Of a DNA stretch of 64,000 bases, positions 56,860-64,000 are shown in pieces. The notes below the pieces were generated by a model that had not been told where the DNA came from, did not search any database, and was given only the letters and a program-made list of their open reading frames with translations. The DNA is from Pontiella agarivorans (lineage in GTDB: Bacteria > Verrucomicrobiota > Kiritimatiellia > Kiritimatiellales > Pontiellaceae): contig NZ_JARVCO010000008.1 of assembly GCF_034531395.1 (NCBI RefSeq), positions 1 to 64,000 of the forward strand, in the 5' to 3' direction. How positions within the stretch are numbered: position 1 is the stretch's first letter; every line of letters begins with the position of its first letter. The translations under genes were made by a program, and so were the position numbers.

Positions 56860-59800
56860 ATGAAAAAAACAGTTTTAACCTTATGTGCTTCCTTGGGGTG
56901 GTCTGCAATGCTATCGGCCGCAGCGGAAAAACCGCTGGCCAATTGGAGGTTTGATGATGGGGTCGGCAATACGGTGGCCGATTCTTCGGGCCATGGAAAT
57001 TCGGGAAAAATCGGTGAAATCAAATGGGTGATGGGGGCCGTGAATTCGGCCGGTCAGCTGGGCTATCAGGCGGGGGTGCAGATTGCCCACGATCCCAGTC
57101 TGCTTCCTGATAAGAGCTTTTCGGTACAGGCCTGGATTAAACCGTGGGCGCCGAAATATGATCAGCACCCGAATATTGTCCGCAAAAACGGGTCCTATGT
57201 GTTCAAGCTTGCGCCAAGCAAATCGCTCGCTTTGGTGCTTTGGCTGAACGGTGAAAAGAAAACCTTTGAATCGAAACATAAAGAATGGCCGAACGGAAAA
57301 TGGCAGCATGTGGCCGCGACGTATGACGGGAAGAAGGTTTGTCTCTATGTAAACGGAGGCCTTGATTCCACGTTTCCAGCCTCTGGAATAATTTCGGGCA
57401 GTGCATCAGACTGTTTTATCGGCGCCCAGAATAAGCAGTTCTTTTTTAATGGGACGCTTGATGAAGTCCGGTTGGACGGGGTTGCGCTGAGTTCGCGTGA
57501 TATTGCTGAGTCGAGCTATAAGGGACGGCTGGAAATGGCGCGTCGCGATAACCGGTTTACGGATTTTTATGAAAAAATTCAGAAGCGCAGCGGCGAAACG
57601 CAGGTGCCGGGGACGCTCTGGATTGATGCCGAGGATTTTTCGGATTACGGCGGCTGGTGGATGGATACCCAGTTTGTGCCGCAAATGGGATCGCCGTTTC
57701 TGATGGCGGCCGGCATTGGTACACCGGTTGAAAATGCAAAGACCACGATTAAGGTTCCGGAGTCTGGAACGTACCGGCTGTGGGTGCGAAATAAGAACTG
57801 GTATGGCAACCGCTATGCACCGGGTCAATTTGCGGTTTCCATTAACGGTAAAAAATCCGAAACCACCTTCGGTACCCGCGAACAGCGTGCATGGGTCTGG
57901 CAGGATGGCGGAACGTTTGAACTGAAAAAGGGTGAAACAGCCCTCGAGCTGGAGGACTTGACCGGCTGGTACGGCCGCTGCGATGCTCTGCTGCTGACGA
58001 AGGATCTGGAATTCTATCCGAAACAGGAGCAGAAGGACTATCTGCCCATGCGCGAAAAATTTGTCGGCACGATTCCGGTCAAAGACGCGGGACACTTTGA
58101 TTTTATTGTCGTCGGCGGCGGTGTTGCCGGATGCAATGCGGCCATTGCGGCGGCGCGCGGCGGCGCAAAAGTGGCCCTGATTCAGGATCGTCCGATGGTG
58201 GGCGGAAACAACAGTGCGGAAATGGGCGTGCCGGTTTCCGGCGGTTCGAGTCTTGGAAAAGGGCGTGAAACCGGATTGAACGAAGAGATCGGCCGGATTC
58301 ATTCCTACAATTTTCTGAGCAAGTGGGCCACCGGGGCTGAGCGGGTGATTGCTGATGAACCGAATATTACGCTGTTCCTCAATGAGCATGTTTTTGAAGC
58401 CGAAACGGACAAGGACAACCATATCAAGGCGGTGAAATCGTTTGATATGATCGACGGGCAGCATACCCGCTATACCGCCGATCTGTTTGCCGACTGCACG
58501 GGTGACGGCTGGCTGGGCTATTATGCCGGAGCGGACTGGATGCTCGGGCGTGAATCGAAAGAACAGTTCGGCGAAATGAATGCCAAGGATATTGCCGACA
58601 ATGTCACCATGAGCGGATCACTGATGCAAAATTCGATTCTGGGTTATCAGGCCATTGATACCGGTAAACCATATACGTTTGAAGGGGAAGACTGGTTCTA
58701 CGATCTTCGGATGAATGAAGAGGGTTATGTGAACCAGCGTCCGCGGTATGAAAGCGGAATCCGTGCCGGAAACTGGTGGACGGAAAATCATGGTCGCAAC
58801 GATGATCTGTGGGATCCGGAATGGACGCGGGATGATCTGATTCTGGTCAGTCTCTCCTATTACCACTGGATCAAGAATTATTCGCCGCTGGCTGAAAAAG
58901 CGAAAAACTATCAGCTGCGGTATATTCCCGTCACCAACGCGAAGCGTGAAACGCGCCGTCTGGTGGGGGATGTGATTGTGACGGAACACGATATACTCAA
59001 CCGTAAAGTGTTCCCGGACCGTGTGGGTTATTTTGTCTGGAAGCTGGATGTGCATCATCCGCTGGGCATCTTTTCGCCGGGCAGCCCGTATGACTATGAA
59101 AACAACATCTCTCCGGCAAGTATTCCGATGCGGATGCTCTATTCCAAAGATGTGCCGAATCTGTTTATGGCCGGGCGCCATGTTTCGGTCACACACGTTG
59201 CACTGGGTTCCGCACGGGTTCAGGGTACGACCGGTATGATGGGGCAGGCGGTCGGCGCGGCGGCGGCGATGTGTCTGAATTATGAGACCACCCCGCGGGG
59301 CATTGTGCAAAATCATATGTCGGAACTGCAGCAGCAATTGTTGAAGGATGATGTGACCATTCCGCATCTGCGCAATGAAGATCCGGATGACCTGGCGCTG
59401 ATGGCCAATGTGAAGGCGTCCAGTCATAAGTCATTGGAAGACGGCGTGCAGAATGTGATCAACGGCCTGACCCGTCCGATGGATGAGAATATGGAAATGT
59501 GGATCGGAAAAGTGCCGAACAATATGTGGATTTCCGATCCGAAACAGGCTATGCCGCAGTGGGTGGAACTTGATTTCGGGGGAAAAAAGAAGGTGAACTC
59601 GGTTTATCTTACGTTTGATACCAACCTGAAGGTTAAACGGTACACCAGCTGGGAGCAGAAACCGGAAGAACGCATGCCGCCGGAATGTGTACGTGATTAC
59701 CAGGTGCAGGTGCAGAAAAACGGAAAATGGGAAACGGTGGCGGATGTGACGAACAATTATCAGCGCCGGCGAGTGCATCATTTCCAAACATTGGAAACGT

Positions 59801-59880
59801 CCAAAGTACGGATTCTGATCACGGCAACCAACGGCGATCATTCAGCACGTATTTATGAAATCCGTGCGTATAACGAATAG
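56860..59880 (+). CDS. secreted LamG - FAD-dependent oxidoreductase - discoidin-like protein
   Basis: 1006 residues. ATG 56860 is chosen for GGAG six bases upstream and the signal peptide that follows (about 1-22). An in-frame extension to 56728 is not needed. Domains: concanavalin/LamG (about 25-235), a beta domain (about 270-395), an FAD-dependent oxidoreductase of the FAD_oxidored type with V-V-G-G-G-V-A-G about 417-424 and a late [15 protein letters not shown] segment, and a C-terminal F5/8-type domain (about 865-1005). Export of such a flavoprotein is unusual; substrate unknown. Palindromes at 57374 and 59782. Confidence 0.85.
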   Translation: MKKTVLTLCASLGWSAMLSAAAEKPLANWRFDDGVGNTVADSSGHGNSGKIGEIKWVMGAVNSAGQLGYQAGVQIAHDPSLLPDKSFSVQAWIKPWAPKYDQHPNIVRKNGSYVFKLAPSKSLALVLWLNGEKKTFESKHKEWPNGKWQHVAATYDGKKVCLYVNGGLDSTFPASGIISGSASDCFIGAQNKQFFFNGTLDEVRLDGVALSSRDIAESSYKGRLEMARRDNRFTDFYEKIQKRSGETQVPGTLWIDAEDFSDYGGWWMDTQFVPQMGSPFLMAAGIGTPVENAKTTIKVPESGTYRLWVRNKNWYGNRYAPGQFAVSINGKKSETTFGTREQRAWVWQDGGTFELKKGETALELEDLTGWYGRCDALLLTKDLEFYPKQEQKDYLPMREKFVGTIPVKDAGHFDFIVVGGGVAGCNAAIAAARGGAKVALIQDRPMVGGNNSAEMGVPVSGGSSLGKGRETGLNEEIGRIHSYNFLSKWATGAERVIADEPNITLFLNEHVFEAETDKDNHIKAVKSFDMIDGQHTRYTADLFADCTGDGWLGYYAGADWMLGRESKEQFGEMNAKDIADNVTMSGSLMQNSILGYQAIDTGKPYTFEGEDWFYDLRMNEEGYVNQRPRYESGIRAGNWWTENHGRNDDLWDPEWTRDDLILVSLSYYHWIKNYSPLAEKAKNYQLRYIPVTNAKRETRRLVGDVIVTEHDILNRKVFPDRVGYFVWKLDVHHPLGIFSPGSPYDYENNISPASIPMRMLYSKDVPNLFMAGRHVSVTHVALGSARVQGTTGMMGQAVGAAAAMCLNYETTPRGIVQNHMSELQQQLLKDDVTIPHLRNEDPDDLALMANVKASSHKSLEDGVQNVINGLTRPMDENMEMWIGKVPNNMWISDPKQAMPQWVELDFGGKKKVNSVYLTFDTNLKVKRYTSWEQKPEERMPPECVRDYQVQVQKNGKWETVADVTNNYQRRRVHHFQTLETSKVRILITATNGDHSARIYEIRAYNE

Positions 59881-60220
59881 TTCTGTTTTCGTATAAGTCG
59901 GATAGAACCGATGCCCCTCGCTGTTTCCATGCAAGCGCGGGGCTTTTTTATTTCCTGATTTTTTCTACCTAATCTCGAACCCGGCCTGAAATGAATGAAA
60001 GTGAATGCCGCAAAAGCGAAGCGAATGATGACTGAACAAGAAAAGATTGAATATCTGCTGAAAGCGGTCGGTTACGGTTATGCGCGGGCAGTGCGCTGTG
60101 GCTATGGACAATGGCGGATATTGAAATGCTGACCAAAGACCATGCCGGTTTTTATGAATATAGAATGGTTATCTTGACAGGTGTTGATAAAGCGATTAAC
60201 TCTTCTGTAGAGGGGTTTCG
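59881..60220. other. intergenic region with terminator and decayed small frame
   Basis: 340 bp. After a terminator (59913-59949) come two short open frames in different registers, 60025-60132 (35 codons) and 60111-60224 (37 codons). Together they read like one small protein broken by a frameshift near 60090. Neither resembles a known family to me. The second ends by overlapping the next gene's start (ATGA). Confidence 0.45.
59913..59949 (+). terminator. intrinsic terminator after FAD oxidoreductase gene
   Basis: A nine-base stem GCCCCTCGC/GCGCGGGGC with one mismatch and a 13-base loop is followed by a run of six T. It lies 33 bp past the stop. Confidence 0.75.
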
Positions 60221-60224
60221 ATGA
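60025..60224 (+). pseudogene. possible frameshifted relic of a small gene
   Basis: An acidic start (M-T-E-Q-E-K-I-E-Y-L-L) continues in one frame to 60132. A second frame continues with M-A-D-I-E-M-L-T-K-D-H-A-G-F-Y-E-Y to 60224. A single-base shift near 60085-60100 would join them. Composition looks coding, but no homologue is recognised and chance cannot be excluded. Confidence 0.25.
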
Positions 60225-62101
60225 AAAGAAATGTTATGATGAACCGCGGTGTGGCTAAAGGGGCTCCGAGTGGATTGCTAATCAGCGTGCTGGTCCATGC
60301 CGCCGCCTTTCTGCTGGCTGGAATGTTCGTTGTGTTTACCGTGGTCAACAAATCGGAAAAAAAGTTTGTTCCTCCGAAGCCGATCGATCGCCCTAAAATG
60401 AAGCTCAGGAAGCCGAAGGTGAAGATTAAGAAGAGCGCTATGCCGAAGTCGACGACCCGCATCGTCACTAAGGTCAAACGTGCGAGTATGCCTGATATCC
60501 AGTTGCCGGAGATGAGCGGAACCATGGGGAATATCGACGGTAGTATCGGCGGATTTGAAATTATGCCTGATCTCGCCGAAATCTCAACATTTGGCAGCAG
60601 TCAAACGATCGGAAATGATTTCGTCGGGACGTTCTATGATACCAAACGTGATCGCCGCGGAAAGGATTTGCCGGAGAAAAGCCGTGAAGCGTTTATCGGC
60701 ATTCTGGAGCAGTTCCTTAAGAAGGGGTTCAGAAAGTCTCTTTTAAGTCCATATTACAAATCCCCTAAGAAGCTCTATACAACTACATTTGCGATGCCGC
60801 CTGATTTGTCGCTCATGGCGCCTCAGGCCTTTGGTGAAGATGATACGGTCGGATATTTCTGGCTTGCGCATTACGAAGGAAAACTTGTTTATCCGGAGGA
60901 TATCACCTTTCGTTTCTGGGGGGCCGGGGATGATGTTCTTGCGGTCAGGGTGGATGGTGAATATGTCCTGCTCTCTGTGGCCTGGTCGAATAACGGTGCA
61001 GATGCATTGAAGAATATCTGGCGATCCAGATCGGCGGATTCCGGCAAGTATCCTTTGGGGAATAAAGGAGCTGTTGTGGGAGACTGGATCACCTTGAAAG
61101 CTGGTGAGCCATTGGACATGGAGGTTGTTATTGCTGAAATTCCTGGCGGTAATTTTCAGGCGTTACTCTGTGTCGAGGTGCAGGGGGTGGACTATCCGCG
61201 TAATCCTTTCAGAAATGGTCCAACGCTGCCCATTTTCAAAACGGAAGAACCAACACTGGATTTGATGGAGGCTATTCATGCCTCCACTCATGAAGGAGAT
61301 CTAAGCGTTACGAACGGGCCGATATTCCGCGATTATATATCCGCGCCGAGAAAAATAACCATCCCCGAGATTGTATCAGGTTCCGTTGAGCCGGAGGAAC
61401 CGCCGAAACAAGATCAGTTACGCACTTGGACCGTTGATGGAGGAGCGCCGATTGAGGCTGAACTGGTTATGGGCATAGGCGATCTGGTCGTGTTAAAGAC
61501 CCGGAAGGGCAAGCAGGTTAAAGTTGAAAAAGAAAAGTTTAGCGGGGAAGATCTGCACTATATCTCCTTAGCCTCGCTCCCCGAATTTACAATAGATTTT
61601 AAAACAAACCGCCGGCAGGTCCCATCACCGGAACAGCCGCCCAATACCTGGGTACGGCCTATCACCATTTTTGAATATGAGTTTGGTGCAAAGATCAGCC
61701 AAAGGAGTTCCCGAGACTATCCGTATGAACTTACCGTCGAATTATTTGCGATTGGTGATGAGGTGGATGGGGATAACTATGTGCTGTTGGATCGTCAGGA
61801 ACAGACCTTCAGGCTTGCAGCGGAAAATAAAAAAAACTTTTTGTTCAAAGGAGATAAAGTCCGAACGATAAAGAAAGCCATTCTTCCGGACACGCCCCTG
61901 CATGGGGTTAACTACAGCGGGTATCTCGTCACGATTACTGATGAACTAGGACGCATCATTCAGTATACAGCGACACGTGAGTTTCTGTTTGAAAACCTTG
62001 ATGCCCTGAAACAGATTCCCATCGGAAAGCACTTTGACAAAAACTGCAACTATGCCAGCCCGCCACGTTTCACGTTCCGAGATCGGGAAAGTAGTTGGTA
62101 G
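60221..62101 (+). CDS. membrane-anchored PA14-like/SHD1-like protein
   Basis: 626 residues. A cytoplasmic start, one membrane helix (about 20-42), then a Lys/Pro-rich stretch (46-95) like the periplasmic spacer of TonB-type proteins, but no TonB C-terminal domain. The middle (about 130-350) has a PA14-like beta layout (D-D-V-L-A-V-R-V-D-G-E-Y). At about 405-450 an SHD1-like block reads R-T-W-T-V-D-G-G-A-P-I-E-A-E. A further beta region ends the protein. GAGGGG five bases before ATG 60221 supports the start. Function unknown; a spacer-borne sensor or binder at the outer envelope is plausible. Confidence 0.78.
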   Translation: MKRNVMMNRGVAKGAPSGLLISVLVHAAAFLLAGMFVVFTVVNKSEKKFVPPKPIDRPKMKLRKPKVKIKKSAMPKSTTRIVTKVKRASMPDIQLPEMSGTMGNIDGSIGGFEIMPDLAEISTFGSSQTIGNDFVGTFYDTKRDRRGKDLPEKSREAFIGILEQFLKKGFRKSLLSPYYKSPKKLYTTTFAMPPDLSLMAPQAFGEDDTVGYFWLAHYEGKLVYPEDITFRFWGAGDDVLAVRVDGEYVLLSVAWSNNGADALKNIWRSRSADSGKYPLGNKGAVVGDWITLKAGEPLDMEVVIAEIPGGNFQALLCVEVQGVDYPRNPFRNGPTLPIFKTEEPTLDLMEAIHASTHEGDLSVTNGPIFRDYISAPRKITIPEIVSGSVEPEEPPKQDQLRTWTVDGGAPIEAELVMGIGDLVVLKTRKGKQVKVEKEKFSGEDLHYISLASLPEFTIDFKTNRRQVPSPEQPPNTWVRPITIFEYEFGAKISQRSSRDYPYELTVELFAIGDEVDGDNYVLLDRQEQTFRLAAENKKNFLFKGDKVRTIKKAILPDTPLHGVNYSGYLVTITDELGRIIQYTATREFLFENLDALKQIPIGKHFDKNCNYASPPRFTFRDRESSW

Positions 62102-62327
62102 ACGCATAGTCATTTCCTGATTGAGAGACCTGTTGATCAGAATACGCATTTTTGGCGTTGCCTTACCGAAGGTATTCCGGCGTAAAAAACGGAGTTTTCA
62201 GGATGCTGTTATTCTCTGTTGCTGCGTTGGTCTCTTTCCGGAACGGTTTTGATGGATGGCGCAAATATGAATATTGTTTGCGTAAAACGCTGTATATATT
62301 CAGGAAGCAACCCATTCTACTCATTCT
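62102..62327. other. intergenic region with small upstream frame
   Basis: 226 bp. A 42-codon open frame (62203-62331) has GGAG eight bases upstream and overlaps the next gene's GTG start as GTGA, a coupling-like arrangement. The predicted peptide is basic and hydrophobic. It may be a leader peptide or chance. Nothing else seen. Confidence 0.35.
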
Positions 62328-64000
62328 GTGAAAAAGTGCAGAATTTATAAAGCAAGAGTGGGTATCGTTCTGCTCTGGAGCTTCCTGCTGTTGTTGGGTG
62401 CAACGGTATTCGGACAGGTACCCATTACTTCGATTCAGCAGATTCGCCGCCTATCTGCAAAACAGGCTGGACAGGGCTACCCGGTTCAGATCGAAGCACA
62501 GGTGCTGCGGGTAAATCCTTATAAAAACCATTTTTTTATGCATGACGGAGAAGTCGGTATTTTTGTCCGTGGAATAACGAATGACTCCTCTGTTGTAAAA
62601 TCTTTGAAAGCGGGCGATGAGGTGCTTGTCGGAGGCAAAACTACGGCGGGCACGTTTGTGCCGGATATTCAAGCTGCGTTTATACGGGTGCAGGGCAACC
62701 GGCCGCGGCCGGAGCCGATGCAGATTTATAATACTGATTTTGTGAGTCCGGCCAGCGACTGCAAGTGGGGCTGGATTCGGGGACGCCTGCTTTCCATGAA
62801 GGTTTCAGCAGATCAAACGGGTATTTTACTCGAATTGATTGATGTCGACAGCGAAGAGTATGTGGTGCATCTGCCGTATTCTGAATCCAATGAGCAGCGG
62901 ATCCGGGAGCTGATGTTCAGCTTTGTGAAGTTAAGTGCGGTCTGTGGAACCGTGGCCAATGAAAACCGGCAGATGATCGGTCGTATTTTTTATGCCCATT
63001 CCGCGGATGATTTTCTGCTGTCCGGAGAAGAGTGGTTGCTGAATACGGTTGATACGGGTGATATTCATGAACTGATGAGGCATAATGTTTCGTTCAACCG
63101 TCCTTTCCGAACACACGGTATTGTACTGTATTCCCGCGGAAAAGAGATGGTTCTTCGAGGAGAACGGGCTTGTCTGAAAGTGGCGCTGAATGATCCGGTT
63201 GACGTCCAGCCCGGCGCTGAAGTTTCATTAACCGGGTTCATTTGGTTGCAACCGGTCGGCCCCGCTTTCCGGGCCGGTGAGATTGAAATGATCGGCAAAG
63301 CAGAGCGTCCGGTTCCTGTGGTGCTCGATCTGCTGAACCCGCTTGACCCGCTGATGAATTATAATCTGATTCAGGTGGATGCTGAACTGGTTGAAATCAA
63401 GAAAGATTATGCCGATGGCGGCTCTGTTCCGCAGTATACCATGCGCTGCCGCTCGGCCGGTGAATTTTTTGAAGCGCGCCTGCCGGCGGGGATACAGCCG
63501 GAAGGCCGGGTTGAGCCGGGAGCCATGCTACGTCTTTCCGGTATATGTACTATGCAGCGGGATGATACGGAATTCCAGAATCTGGTGATCTCCGGCTTTT
63601 GGCTTCAGCTGCGCGGAACAGAGGATATTGAAGTGCTGAGTCCGCCACCCTGGTGGACAAAAGCCCGCCTGCTTATGCTGCTCGGCGTTGTGATGATTGT
63701 GACCATGATCTCCATGGTCTGGATTGTGATCCTGCGGAAAACCGTGGAACGTCAGACTCGTATTATCGCCGAAAAAGTGGAACGCGAATCGATCCATGAA
63801 GAGCGCCAGCGGATTGCCCGGGAACTGCACGATAATCTGGAACAGGGCCTGGCCGGGGCGATTTTTCATCTGGGAGGGGTTCGGCGTATTTTCCGGAAGA
63901 GTGCTGAAAGGAATTTCCGGCATCTGGACGATCTGATCACGGCAGGAAATATTGAGGGGGTCGGTACTTTTTCCAGAGAGTGGAAAACGGAAACGGATCA
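62328..64000 (+). CDS. second OB-sensor histidine kinase, truncated by window end
   Basis: An open frame of 557 codons from GTG 62328 runs off the window without a stop. It is a paralogue of the kinase at 53962: hydrophobic signal (about 10-29), three similar beta-rich sensor units (D-G-E-V-G-I-F-V; L-R-G-E-R-A; T-V-E-R-Q-T after the helix), a conserved P-P-W-W-T before the membrane helix (about 445-468), and the kinase start E-R-Q-R-I-A-R-E-L-H-D-N-L-E-Q-G with its phospho-accepting His near 500. ATP domain lies beyond the window. A palindrome copy is at 63971. Confidence 0.88.
   Translation, partial: MKKCRIYKARVGIVLLWSFLLLLGATVFGQVPITSIQQIRRLSAKQAGQGYPVQIEAQVLRVNPYKNHFFMHDGEVGIFVRGITNDSSVVKSLKAGDEVLVGGKTTAGTFVPDIQAAFIRVQGNRPRPEPMQIYNTDFVSPASDCKWGWIRGRLLSMKVSADQTGILLELIDVDSEEYVVHLPYSESNEQRIRELMFSFVKLSAVCGTVANENRQMIGRIFYAHSADDFLLSGEEWLLNTVDTGDIHELMRHNVSFNRPFRTHGIVLYSRGKEMVLRGERACLKVALNDPVDVQPGAEVSLTGFIWLQPVGPAFRAGEIEMIGKAERPVPVVLDLLNPLDPLMNYNLIQVDAELVEIKKDYADGGSVPQYTMRCRSAGEFFEARLPAGIQPEGRVEPGAMLRLSGICTMQRDDTEFQNLVISGFWLQLRGTEDIEVLSPPPWWTKARLLMLLGVVMIVTMISMVWIVILRKTVERQTRIIAEKVERESIHEERQRIARELHDNLEQGLAGAIFHLGGVRRIFRKSAERNFRHLDDLITAGNIEGVGTFSREWKTETD

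Overview
The window looks like chromosomal DNA of a marine-type polysaccharide degrader of the PVC superphylum, most like Kiritimatiellota (Pontiella/Kiritimatiella relatives). This is inference. It rests on nine formylglycine-type sulfatases in 64 kb, secreted multi-domain proteins with putative-Ig, LamG, PA14-like and SHD1-like modules, histidine kinases with OB-fold-like sensor repeats, no SusC/SusD pair, and frequent GTG/TTG starts. No rRNA, CRISPR array, insertion sequence or prophage was seen.

Layout. 0.4-5.5 kb: two sulfatases and a GH2 lipoprotein, co-directional. 5.6-9.0 kb (minus): an isomerase, PfkB kinase and class II aldolase module, with a divergent AraC regulator at 9.1 kb. 10-11.4 kb: a small membrane protein and a DUF1593 protein. 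11.5-16.8 kb (minus): RhaT-type transporter, enolase-superfamily enzyme, aldehyde dehydrogenase, KDPG-type aldolase and KDG-type kinase, with a divergent AraC at 17.2 kb. This gene set matches the oxidative route for 3,6-anhydrogalactose, the sugar of carrageenan or agar. 18.2-25.7 kb: three more sulfatases, the last fused to a long adhesion-like N-terminal region. 25.9 kb: tRNA-Met and a 47-residue ClpX-type zinc-finger miniprotein.

26.1-33.9 kb (minus): six tightly coupled genes (LplT/Aas-like fusion, lipase, small membrane protein, B12/radical SAM enzyme, DUF2157 and GDYXXLXY-type proteins). A clear sigma-54 -24/-12 promoter precedes them and a divergent sigma-54 activator flanks them. 35.6-47.4 kb is core-type sequence: tsf, rpsB, a YyaL-type protein, ECF sigma/anti-sigma, pseudopilin genes gspF/G/H, xerD, purC, a PHP phosphoesterase and a HAD hydrolase. 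47.5-53.7 kb (minus) is a four-sulfatase operon with one-base start/stop overlaps. 54.0-64.0 kb holds a histidine kinase/response regulator pair, a secreted LamG-FAD oxidoreductase, a membrane-anchored PA14/SHD1 protein, and a second kinase cut by the window end.

Working together: secreted sulfatases and the GH2 enzyme would desulfate and cleave a sulfated galactan outside the cytoplasm. Permease uptake and two cytoplasmic sugar modules, each beside an AraC regulator, would send the products to pyruvate and triose phosphates. The strongest unexplained signal is a DNA-level 15-bp palindrome, TTCCA-N5-TGGAA. It occurs at least 24 times, about 400-fold above random expectation, in all three reading frames of unrelated genes.
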